A model generated the notes under the pieces. It made no database searches, was not told the DNA's origin, and saw only the letters and a program-made list of their open reading frames with translations. The position numbers and the translations under genes were made by a program. 16,338 bases of DNA from an uncultured Lachnospiraceae bacterium (lineage in GTDB: Bacteria; Bacillota_A; Clostridia; Lachnospirales; Lachnospiraceae), in assembly GCA_910577835.1 (NCBI GenBank), contig CAJTOU010000065.1, positions 1 to 16,338 on the forward strand, read 5' to 3'. Positions within the stretch are counted from its first letter, which is position 1; each line of letters starts with the position of its first letter. Shown here in pieces: positions 7,244-13,511 of this stretch.

Positions 7244-8212
7244 TCAAACCTCCTGTTTCATTTTTGTTCCTTGTATCATCTCTGTCCCTTGTATCATCTC
7301 TGTCCCTTGTATCATCTTTGTTCCTTGTATCATCTCTCGTCTCTTCATCTCATCCCGAATATAATTCATCACCTTGCGTTTATTGCCACTCCACAAAGGC
7401 GCAATTAGCAATTTTTTGGGCCCGTCTCCTGTAAGTCTGTGTATTACAATGTCTTTTCGAAGATGTTCGACTGCTTCAAATAAAATATCTGCGTATTCTT
7501 CCATACTGTAAATGTGAAATCCACGCTCATAATAATATTGCTCCAAATCTGTTCCCTTTAAAACATGAAGCAACTGAAACTTGACTCCCTGTATCTTAAA
7601 ACGATTGATATACCGGACAGTATTTAAAATTTCTTTTATTCCTTCTTCCGGCAGTCCAATAATCATATGAACTATAACATCTATTCCATAAGAAATCAAG
7701 CTTTCTGTTGCATTTTCGAACACTTTGTTCTCATAACCTCTTCGAATAAATTTTATACTTTCCTCATTTACTGTCTGAAGCCCCATTTCTACCCATACCG
7801 GTTTTATCCGGTTCAGTTCTGCCAGCAGTTTTATATTTTCCTGATTCAGACAATCTGGTCTGGTAGCTACTGACAAAACCTCTATATCCGGATGATTTAT
7901 GGCTTCTGTAAATATTTTCCTCAGATAATCCACGGAAGCATATGTATTTGTATATGCCTGAAAATAGGCAATATAATGACCATCTGACAGCTTATTATGA
8001 ACCAGCCGCTTTGCCTCTTCTATCTGTTCAAAAATGGTTTTATTTCCATCTGCCGCAAATTCTCCCGAACCGCCTTCACTGCAGAAAATACATCCCCTGC
8101 TTCCCTTTGTGCCATCTCTGTTGGGACAGGTCATTTTACCATTTAAAGCCAGTTTATAAACTTTATGTCCAAATTTTTGTTTTAGATATGAGCTCAAATC
8201 ATTAATATACAT
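7244..8212 (-). CDS. TIGR01212-type radical SAM protein with a repeated C-terminal tail
   Basis: 322 residues. The SAM-radical cluster motif is CPNRDGTKGSRGCIFC, with C29, C41 and C44, the wide CX11CX2C spacing of the TIGR01212 group (B. subtilis YtqA is a homologue). It is followed by GGSGEF. Later family features are IEVLSVATRPDC, VEMGLQTVNEES and VHMIIGLPEEG, which build the SAM-binding barrel. The reaction of the group is not one I can state with certainty. The family part ends about residue 290; residues 294-317 are four copies of the hexapeptide MIQGT(K/E), then MKQEV. Such a tail is not part of the conserved fold. The start at 8212 has AGGA and AAGGA sites close upstream. It lies 377 bp from rho, which is divergent. 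Confidence 0.92.
   Translation of the reverse strand: MYINDLSSYLKQKFGHKVYKLALNGKMTCPNRDGTKGSRGCIFCSEGGSGEFAADGNKTIFEQIEEAKRLVHNKLSDGHYIAYFQAYTNTYASVDYLRKIFTEAINHPDIEVLSVATRPDCLNQENIKLLAELNRIKPVWVEMGLQTVNEESIKFIRRGYENKVFENATESLISYGIDVIVHMIIGLPEEGIKEILNTVRYINRFKIQGVKFQLLHVLKGTDLEQYYYERGFHIYSMEEYADILFEAVEHLRKDIVIHRLTGDGPKKLLIAPLWSGNKRKVMNYIRDEMKRREMIQGTKMIQGTEMIQGTEMIQGTKMKQEV
7262..7333 (-). repeat. Coding tandem repeat, four copies of 18 bp
   Basis: Four exact-length 18-bp units of the form ATGATACAAGGRACARAR, read on the minus strand, encode MIQGTK, MIQGTE, MIQGTE, MIQGTK. Units 2 and 3 appear identical and the outer two differ by a few bases. The period is a multiple of three, so gain or loss of units keeps the frame. 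Each unit contains AAGG about 8 nt before the ATG of the next. Confidence 0.95.
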
Positions 8213-8323
8213 TTTCCTGTTTTCCTTTTCTTTTGTAACAAACCTTATAACACTTTGTTTATAAATTATATAACCAATGTCTGTGTGGATTTCCGAGCCG
8301 CTTTATAAGAGTCTTATCATAGA

Positions 8324-8362
8324 AAATACAGAGTAATTTCCTATGGAATAAAAAGCAGCAGT
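8324..8362. repeat. Dispersed intergenic repeat, copy C (upstream of rho)
   Basis: AAATACAGAGTAATTTCCTAT followed by AAAAGCAGCAG. Compared with copies A and B, the right part (TTTCCTAT...AGCAGC) has the same orientation. The 10-bp core reads TACAGAGTAA, the exact reverse complement of TTACTCTGTA in copy B. It lies in the 377-bp spacer between the radical SAM gene and rho. Confidence 0.55.
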
Positions 8363-8385
8363 AAAGTATATCATATCACAAATTT

Positions 8386-8414
8386 TTGAAAAAAAAAACT
8401 ACCATATTTATAAA
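8386..8414 (+). promoter_or_regulatory. Candidate rho promoter
   Basis: TTGAAA (8386-8391), 17-bp spacer, TATAAA (8409-8414), giving a start near 8421 and a 5' leader of about 170 nt. Other candidates nearer the gene are TTGTGA (8451) with TATAAA (8473) at 16 bp, and a lone TATAAT at 8496. The choice among them is uncertain. The rest of the 377-bp spacer holds repeat copy C and a large inverted repeat. Confidence 0.45.
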
Positions 8415-8422
8415 ATTTATAG

Positions 8423-8476
8423 TATACTAAGAAAGAAGAGTCAATTATATTTGTGAAATTCTGATTTCTTAGTATA
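8423..8476 (+). promoter_or_regulatory. 12-bp inverted repeat in the rho leader
   Basis: TATACTAAGAAA (8423-8434) and TTTCTTAGTATA (8465-8476) are perfect reverse complements around a 30-nt interval. If transcription starts near 8421, this forms a hairpin at the very 5' end of the rho mRNA. No T-run follows, so it is not an intrinsic terminator. It could equally be a DNA operator. Confidence 0.55.
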
Positions 8477-8589
8477 AATTGATATATTATCTGACTATAA
8501 TTCACTATTTCTTTTATCTATCACACAATTTTTGATATATAAAGATATTCCACAAAACATTTTAATTTAATAGGAAAGGATTTTTTATA

Positions 8590-10131
8590 ATGAGAGAAAA
8601 ATTAGAAACATTGCCTATGACCGAATTGCGCGAAATTGCCAAAGTGAACAATATTAAAAGTGTCACTGCTATGAGAAAAAGCGCACTGATTGATAAAATT
8701 CTTGAAGTTACCAGTGAAAAAAATGCAATAGAACCAGCAAAGGAATCTACTGAAAAGGCATTTGTAAATGAAACTTCAACAGAACGCACCTATACCCCAT
8801 CTCAGTCACGCACTTATGCAAAGTCGGAAGAGAGAAGAAGTATGGGAAAAAACGGCAGTGAAAACAAAAATAATGATATAAAAGGCAGCGAAGCAAAAAA
8901 CAATGATATAAGAAACTGCGATATGAAAAATGTAGAAGGCAGAACAAATGACACAAAAACTGGTGAAAACAGACCTGTAACTGATGAATCTCTTGACAGT
9001 GGCATTATTGCAAACGGAATTCTTGAGGTAATGCCTGACGGTTATGGATTTATACGCTGTGATAATTATATGCCGGGTGATGCAGATGTTTATGTATCTC
9101 CGCTTCAAATTAAACGTCTTGGCCTTAAAACAGGGGATATTATTATCGGAAAGGTTCGTGTGCGTACACAGAATGAAAAATTTGCAGCGCTTCTCTGTGT
9201 AAATACAGTAAATGGATATCAGATTTCCGATGTGATAAAGCGCAAAAATTTTGAAGACCTTACTCCTGTTTTTCCAAATAAACGCCTTGTTATGGAAACA
9301 CACAGACACAATATGGCTATGAGAATCCTTGATATTATATCTCCTATCGGAAAGGGGCAGCGAGGCATGATTGTATCTCCGCCAAAGGCCGGCAAAACTA
9401 CTCTTCTCAAAGAAATGGCACAGGCAATTACCACAAACAATCCAGATATAAAAATGATTATACTTCTGATTGATGAGCGCCCTGAAGAGGTAACAGATAT
9501 TAAGGAATCCATAGAGGGCAAAAATGTGGAGGTAATTTATTCTACTTTTGACGAACTTCCCGAACATCACAAGCGTGTGTCTGAAATGGTCATTGAGCGT
9601 GCAAAAAGACTGGTCGAACATGGAGAGGATGTAGTTATTCTTCTTGACAGTATTACAAGGCTTGCAAGAGCGTATAACCTTACCGTAGCGCCAAGCGGAC
9701 GTACACTATCCGGTGGTCTTGACCCTGCGGCCCTTCATATGCCGAAGAGGTTTTTCGGAGCTGCAAGAAATATGAGAGAGGGCGGAAGCCTTACAGTTCT
9801 TGCCACAGCGCTCGTTGATACTGGAAGTAAAATGGATGATGTTGTATTTGAAGAATTTAAGGGAACCGGCAATATGGAAATGGTTCTTGACCGCAAGCTT
9901 TCTGAAAAAAGAGTTTTTCCGGCGATTGATTTGCTGAAGTCCGGAACCAGACGGGATGATTTACTTTTGACACCAAAGGAAATGCGTGCAGTGGAAATTA
10001 TACGCAAGATAACAAATTCCATGAGAGCGGATGATGCGGTAGAAACACTGTTGAATTTATTTGATAAGACAAAAAATAATGAAGAATTTTGTGAACGGAT
10101 TATTGCGGAGTTTTCAGGGAAAATAAGATAA
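8590..10131 (+). CDS. rho: Transcription termination factor Rho with long N-terminal insertion
   Basis: Rho is a hexameric RNA-dependent ATPase that pulls on nascent RNA and releases RNA polymerase. 513 residues, about 95 more than E. coli Rho. Order of parts: Rho N-terminal helical domain (about 5-40, MTELREIAKVNNIKSVTAMR); an insertion (about 45-135) rich in Asn, Lys, Glu, Ser and Thr, with the near-repeat GSENKNNDIKGSEAKNNDIR; the cold-shock-like RNA-binding domain (about 138-210, GYGFIR, DVYVSPLQIKRLGL); and the ATPase core. In the core are Walker A PPKAGKTTLL (264-273), the catalytic-Glu region LLIDERPEEV, Walker B VVILLDS (348-354), RLARAYN and the arginine-finger region KGTGNME. Insertions of this kind are known in other Rho proteins, some with extra RNA binding or prion-like behaviour; the role here is inference. 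The start has AGGAAAGGA with a 9-nt spacer. It is the only core gene here on the plus strand. Confidence 0.98.
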   Translation: MREKLETLPMTELREIAKVNNIKSVTAMRKSALIDKILEVTSEKNAIEPAKESTEKAFVNETSTERTYTPSQSRTYAKSEERRSMGKNGSENKNNDIKGSEAKNNDIRNCDMKNVEGRTNDTKTGENRPVTDESLDSGIIANGILEVMPDGYGFIRCDNYMPGDADVYVSPLQIKRLGLKTGDIIIGKVRVRTQNEKFAALLCVNTVNGYQISDVIKRKNFEDLTPVFPNKRLVMETHRHNMAMRILDIISPIGKGQRGMIVSPPKAGKTTLLKEMAQAITTNNPDIKMIILLIDERPEEVTDIKESIEGKNVEVIYSTFDELPEHHKRVSEMVIERAKRLVEHGEDVVILLDSITRLARAYNLTVAPSGRTLSGGLDPAALHMPKRFFGAARNMREGGSLTVLATALVDTGSKMDDVVFEEFKGTGNMEMVLDRKLSEKRVFPAIDLLKSGTRRDDLLLTPKEMRAVEIIRKITNSMRADDAVETLLNLFDKTKNNEEFCERIIAEFSGKIR

Positions 10132-10242
10132 AAAAGATGAAAATATACGACCGTTTTAAGTTTTGTGTAAACTCAAAAAACTGATATAAAATTTATCAAT
10201 AGTTAAAATGGGCAGAGCCAGTTTTTCTAGTTTCTGCCCTTA

Positions 10243-10266
10243 CCCTGTATTATACAGGGATTTTTT
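10243..10266 (+). terminator. Rho-independent terminator inside the IS remnant, downstream of rho
   Basis: CCCTGTA (10243-10249) and TACAGGG (10253-10259) form a 7-bp stem with a 3-nt loop, followed by A and T6. Just before it a second stem, GGGCAGA (10210-10216) with TCTGCCC (10233-10239), has no T-run of its own. There is no other terminator between the rho stop at 10131 and this one, so rho transcripts probably end here. Confidence 0.85.
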
Positions 10267-10301
10267 CCATTTCAAACAAATTTGTTATGACAGATTTGTT
10301 T

Positions 10302-10555
10302 TTACAAATTTCTTTCCTCCACATATTCTTCAAAGTGAATTTCTAACTGAGAATGAATCTGTGCCAGTTCTGATGACGTTCAGTCCATTTTTTTGTAATA
10401 TCCATGGTTGCCAGATACAACATTTTCAAGAGGCTGTCATCTGATGGAAAGGCTGTTTCGGATTTTGTTACCTTATTTAACTGTCGTTTAAAACCTTCTA
10501 TGGCATTTGTGGTGTATATTAGTTGGCATACTGCTTTTTGGTATTTAAAGTAGAT
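10302..10555 (-). pseudogene. IS256-family transposase remnant, C-terminal end, frameshifted
   Basis: Reading the minus strand from about 10555 gives IYFKYQKAVCQLIYTTNAIE, then GFKRQLNKVTK and DDSLLKMLYLATMDITKKWT. These are the C-terminal hallmarks of IS256-type (mutator-type) DDE transposases, including the YTTNAIEGFKR block. Near 10358-10365 the frame is lost and runs into a stop; the next frame continues QIHSQLEIHFEEYVEERNL to a TAA at 10302, the natural end of such proteins. One base appears to be missing. Similarity fades upstream of about 10555, so about four fifths of the protein, with the first catalytic Asp residues, is gone. It is inactive. Confidence 0.85.
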
Positions 10556-10817
10556 AGATATGGGTTGCCTAGTTATTGATAAGTTTTAAATTTAACATCA
10601 GCTTTTTGATGTTTTTATTAGGAGAAAAACTTTGTGGAATTTCGAATCTGGTGAATAATACTCTGCTGGATTTCTGTTTAGGGGTATACTGTATTGATTG
10701 CCTGAAAAACTCTAGAAAGTTTGTTTACACAATCTTTACTGTTCAATAAAAGTTACAGTATTAAGTTTTTACCATAATTTTATATACTTTGTGTTTTTTA
10801 TTAAAAAAATATAATGA

Positions 10818-11141
10818 CTAATAAACTCCCATTTCGTAAACAGCTTTTAATACCTTTACCAATGTTATCATTTGAGATTCATCAAACATATCGATCACTT
10901 CAATTAACTCATTACTGTACACACTTTCTTTTGACCCTTTCAATATGTAATCGCATTTTACATGAAGTGCTTCTGCCAGCCCTAATAATGTTTCTGATGA
11001 AAATCCTTGTTTTCCTTGCTCTATATTATATAAAAACTTCACAGATATTCCAGCCTTAGCAGCCAGTTCCTCTCCTGTATATTTATTTAGTATCCTTAGC
11101 TCTTTTATTCTTTCACCTGCATGTACATACAAATCATTCAT
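10818..11141 (-). CDS. Small XRE-family HTH regulator beside the agr-type genes
   Basis: 107 residues from the start chosen here. The single Cro/C1-type helix-turn-helix spans about residues 8-66: HAGERIKELRILNKYTGEEL, then AAKAGISVKFLYNIEQGKQG, where the recognition helix lies, and TLLGLAEALHVKCDYILKG. The C-terminal 40 residues (ESQMITLVKVLKAVYEM) look helical and may dimerise. The ATG at 11141 is supported by GGAG with a 6-nt spacer. The in-frame ATG at 11192 has no site and would lie upstream of the predicted transcript start near 11187. It is read away from agrB, with a 377-bp spacer between the two start codons. A direct repeat at its -10 box suggests autoregulation. Control of agrBD is plausible from position, not shown. 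Confidence 0.85.
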   Translation of the reverse strand: MNDLYVHAGERIKELRILNKYTGEELAAKAGISVKFLYNIEQGKQGFSSETLLGLAEALHVKCDYILKGSKESVYSNELIEVIDMFDESQMITLVKVLKAVYEMGVY

Positions 11142-11186
11142 TACCTTCTCCAATTCACTATAAATAATAATAATATTTCCTATTAG

Positions 11187-11222
11187 TGACATTATTCTAC
11201 ATAATTTGACATATTGAGTAAA
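11187..11222 (-). promoter_or_regulatory. Promoter of the small XRE gene with overlapping direct repeat (candidate operator)
   Basis: Minus strand TTTACT (11217-11222), 17-bp spacer, TAGAAT (11194-11199). The hexamer ATGTCA (read on the minus strand) occurs at 11207-11212 and 11187-11192, exactly 20 bp apart, flanking the -10 box. Two helical turns between equal half-sites fits binding of an XRE dimer or tetramer; autorepression is inferred. A further copy in the opposite orientation is at 11236-11241. Confidence 0.5.
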
Positions 11223-11465
11223 CCCACTATAATTCTGTCATTTATCCACAAAAGGTTATATATATTTTTTCATATATCTATTTCCTTATGGCACATTATT
11301 TCTTGAATGTAATATTTTCTGTAACAAAAATACTAAATATAACAAATGAAACTCTAAAAGTAATGTAACATACAAAAAATTCCTTTCTAGGACTTATTTC
11401 TTATTCCTTTAATTTATTGTATCGTACACAATTCTATGACAAAAAAAGATATTTTCATGAAATAA

Positions 11466-11512
11466 CACCCTCTTATTCTTTCTGAATAGTTATAATATTC
11501 ATAAGAGAGGTG
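11466..11512 (+). promoter_or_regulatory. Inverted repeat covering the agrB ribosome binding site
   Basis: CACCCTCTTAT (11466-11476) pairs with ATAAGAGAGGTG (11501-11512) over 11 bp with one bulged A and a 24-nt loop. The right arm contains the ribosome binding site AGAGAGGTGA of agrB. A TATAAT (11491-11496) lies in the loop without a recognisable -35. The rest of 11223-11465 shows no gene; it holds a small dyad ATTGT...ACAAT (11416-11432) and no LytTR-type direct repeat that I could recognise. Confidence 0.5.
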
Positions 11513-11518
11513 ATACTA

Positions 11519-12079
11519 TTGAATGATTTTATAACATATTTAAAAAATACTTACAATTATTCCAATTATGACATACAGTTATTAAAATATTACTTCAAAT
11601 CCCTACTATATGATTTAAGTAAATTAATTCCTCTAGGGATATTTTTCTTTGTTTTGGGTTACACTTCAGAGTATTTAATGGCAACTGTGATATTATTTCT
11701 CGTACGCACATCAACTGGTGGTTTACACTTTAAACGATATATCAGTTGCTTAACATTTACTGCTGGTTTCTTTATAATGAGTATTATTATGCTGCCTAAA
11801 CTCTATCCAGATAACAGTTTGATGCTAATTCTCTTACTAATATGCATGATTATTACAAATTATATCGGTCCTATAGTCAGTTGTTATAGAGAATCCCCCT
11901 CTAGTCTACTTATTAGAAAAAGTAAACGAAACACTGTTATCATAATATTCATATACTGTATTTTAATATTCATAATACCTAATAATCATTATCTTTCTAT
12001 TGGTTTTTGGGTTATTATACTGCAAACACTACAATTATTGTTTGCTTATATTAATACCAAAAGGAGGTGTAACATATGA
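11519..12079 (+). CDS. agrB: AgrB-type membrane peptidase that processes the agrD-encoded signal
   Basis: AgrB is a membrane cysteine protease that cuts the C-terminal tail of AgrD and closes the ring of the autoinducing peptide. 186 residues, a normal length. The catalytic pair is His70 and Cys77 in VRTSTGGLHFKRYISCLTF, with the 7-residue spacing and the TGG-H block typical of the family (His77/Cys84 in S. aureus). Hydrophobic segments lie at about residues 35-62, 78-94, 101-121, 138-153 and 160-178, consistent with a polytopic membrane protein. The start is TTG at 11519, 6 nt after AGAGGTGA; the GTG at 11510 is part of that site. The last four bases overlap the agrD start (ATGA), which couples their translation. 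The gene is read towards the kinase operon. Confidence 0.93.
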   Translation: MNDFITYLKNTYNYSNYDIQLLKYYFKSLLYDLSKLIPLGIFFFVLGYTSEYLMATVILFLVRTSTGGLHFKRYISCLTFTAGFFIMSIIMLPKLYPDNSLMLILLLICMIITNYIGPIVSCYRESPSSLLIRKSKRNTVIIIFIYCILIFIIPNNHYLSIGFWVIILQTLQLLFAYINTKRRCNI

Positions 12080-12204
12080 GAAAAAAATTATATCAAACAC
12101 TTGGAATATTGTGTTCTTCTTGCCTTGCCTGGTTTGTTTTTTTTGAATTAAACTCAGTAAGTGTGTTACTGTTTGGCGAAATAGAAAAACCTCATATTTC
12201 ATAA
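12076..12204 (+). CDS. agrD: AgrD-type autoinducer precursor with Ser in place of the ring Cys
   Basis: A 42-codon gene. It starts at the ATG overlapping the agrB stop, with AGGAGGTG 6 nt upstream. The peptide starts MRKKLYQTLGILCSSCLAWF: a short basic start and a hydrophobic amphipathic helix. It continues VFFELNSVSVLLF and ends GEIEKPHIS, an acidic, Pro-containing tail. In known AgrD proteins the tail E-x-E-x-P or similar stands right after the five-residue ring (S. aureus CDFIM then DEVEVP). The same spacing here puts SVLLF (residues 29-33) at the ring, with Ser29 at the Cys place. Serine lactones are known from some staphylococci (S. intermedius group). The two Cys (13 and 16) lie in the leader helix. 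That it is the AgrD partner is nearly certain from context; the exact ring is inference. Confidence 0.85.
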   Translation: MRKKLYQTLGILCSSCLAWFVFFELNSVSVLLFGEIEKPHIS

Positions 12205-12210
12205 CATTAC

Positions 12211-12246
12211 AAAGGGTTATCCTACACGTTAGCAAGATAACCCTTT
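12211..12246. terminator. Bidirectional hairpin between agrD and the convergent kinase gene
   Basis: AAAGGGTTATC (12211-12221) and GATAACCCTTT (12236-12246) form a perfect 11-bp stem with a 14-nt loop. It sits 6 bp after the agrD stop and 2 bp after the stop of the opposing kinase gene, so it can end both transcripts. T-runs are short on both sides. Confidence 0.75.
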
Positions 12247-12248
12247 AA

Positions 12249-13511
12249 TCATTTCTTTATTAGCACTTGAAAAACAATCCAATTACACTCTTTATCCTTT
12301 TCATTTTCTACCAATATATCAAATCCATATTCTAATGACTTTTGTTTAACTATAGATAATCCCATACCTCTATTTTCGCCCTTTGTGCTATATCCCTTTT
12401 CAAAAAACATAAAAATGTCATTGATTTTCATATAATCATTAATATTCTTTATCTTAAAATATATATAGCTATCATCCTCTACAATTTCAACTTTCACAAT
12501 TTTATTTTTAGTTTCTAATAACTCTGCCCTTTCTTTGGCATTATCCAACAAAATCCCTAAAATAGTTATCATTTCATACATTGGTACATTAAGTTCTTTT
12601 GCATTTAGTTCTACTATGTAATCAATATTCACTCCATTTTCTTCTATTGTATGAAATTTAGAATACAAAAATCCTGCCAAAACAGGCATATTTATGGTTA
12701 AAAGCTTATCAAACCTTCCTGTATTTATAATATACTCACAATATTTCTGTTGACATTCAACTAATTCCTTATACGAACTACATGTATAATGTAAACTAAA
12801 AATTGCATTAAAATGATTTTTAATATTATGTTGTCTCTTTCTTATATCATCAATTAATTTATCAAAAGTATTATTATACATAGAGACTACCATCAATTCA
12901 TGTGACTTCAATTCTGCTTCAGCTCGGCTTTCGTACCATTTTTGAATCAAACATATTACCAACAGGGTAAATGTTGTAATCATAAAATACATATCAAACT
13001 TCAAAATTTTATACTTTTTAAATTGCACTAACAACACTAATATTTCTATAAAACATAAAAATATGGGTAATATAGATAAAAACTTATTATTAGATATATA
13101 ACCAGAAATGTATCCTAGTTTCCCCTTAACAATTATAACAAATCCCAAAATCATAATATTTACAATCAGTAACATGCATGCATCATCCGTAATAAACTGC
13201 CTAATTACTAACATCGGAAATACACTAATCAATTGAAGTATAGTAATTAATATTATACACAAAAAAAAATTTGCCACAGTAAGCTTTATACTTTCCCTAA
13301 ATTCATACAAACAATACACAAATAACATTACCAATGCCAACACAGGATATATTTCTCCTATATATCCTGTCTGGGTCAAGCTAAATATAAACATATTCAT
13401 TACTAACACCACTGTTGTCAAAATATCTCCCTTGACCTTTTTACCATAAAGTCCAAACAAACATACTATCATTGTAATTTCTTCTAATAAATAATATAAT
13501 TTTTCTACCAT
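12249..13511 (-). CDS. GHKL sensor histidine kinase, AgrC-like
   Basis: 420 residues; the predicted receptor for the AgrD peptide. The N-terminal half (about 1-190) has six to seven hydrophobic segments, as in AgrC-type peptide receptors. After a helical linker (WYESRAEAELKSHE) comes the dimerisation and phosphorylation helix with RQHNIKNHFNAI, where His228 fills the place of the phosphorylated His (RHDxxNH in many family members; here QHN). The ATP-binding domain has the N-box LLDNAKERAE (321-330, N324) and the G-box RGMGLSIVK (381-389). Its start overlaps the response regulator stop by 7 bp; AAGGG about 8 nt upstream serves it. It is the last gene of the minus-strand operon and converges on agrD. 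Naming it agrC is avoided because the overall context is unusual. Confidence 0.92.
   Translation of the reverse strand: MVEKLYYLLEEITMIVCLFGLYGKKVKGDILTTVVLVMNMFIFSLTQTGYIGEIYPVLALVMLFVYCLYEFRESIKLTVANFFLCIILITILQLISVFPMLVIRQFITDDACMLLIVNIMILGFVIIVKGKLGYISGYISNNKFLSILPIFLCFIEILVLLVQFKKYKILKFDMYFMITTFTLLVICLIQKWYESRAEAELKSHELMVVSMYNNTFDKLIDDIRKRQHNIKNHFNAIFSLHYTCSSYKELVECQQKYCEYIINTGRFDKLLTINMPVLAGFLYSKFHTIEENGVNIDYIVELNAKELNVPMYEMITILGILLDNAKERAELLETKNKIVKVEIVEDDSYIYFKIKNINDYMKINDIFMFFEKGYSTKGENRGMGLSIVKQKSLEYGFDILVENEKDKECNWIVFQVLIKK

Larger units (their letters stand above)
10163..10732 (-). mobile_element. Decayed IS256-family element, internally deleted
   Basis: Matching inverted ends TTGTGTAAAC (10163-10172) and GTTTACACAA (10723-10732) bracket about 570 bp. 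Inside is the C-terminal remnant of an IS256-type transposase (minus strand, 10302-10555) and an intrinsic terminator (10243-10266). A full IS256-family element is usually about 1.3 kb, so most of the transposase is missing. The stretch 10556-10722 shows no transposase similarity that I can see. It holds only a weak hairpin, ACATCA (10595-10600) with TGATGT (10607-10612) plus a short T-run. The true outer ends may extend a few bases beyond the marked arms, and no clear target duplication was found. The element begins 31 bp after the rho stop and separates core genes from the accessory region. Confidence 0.75.

Noticed and set aside
7262..7333. Tandem units considered as a CRISPR array
   Set aside because: The units are contiguous 18-bp coding repeats without spacers, lie inside a gene, and have no cas genes nearby.
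8806..9621. Long minus-strand open frame (271 codons) and several shorter ones opposite rho
   Set aside because: It lies wholly antisense to the conserved rho gene. The predicted protein is rich in Phe, Cys, His and Ile in the manner of reversed coding sequence, with no known domain.
10208..10444. Plus-strand open frame of 78 codons after rho
   Set aside because: It runs through the terminator hairpins and antisense to the IS256 transposase remnant, so it is not a gene.
11303..11331. TTGAAT (11303) as a -35 for an agrB promoter
   Set aside because: The base run 17 bp downstream is AAAAAT, too poor as a -10, and it would leave a leader of nearly 180 nt without other support.
11510..11518. 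GTG start for agrB at 11510
   Set aside because: This GTG is part of the ribosome binding site GAGAGGTGA. The TTG at 11519 has the proper 6-nt spacing.
12035..12235. Minus-strand open frame of 66 codons over agrD
   Set aside because: Antisense to the well-supported agrD and the end of agrB, and without its own ribosome binding site.
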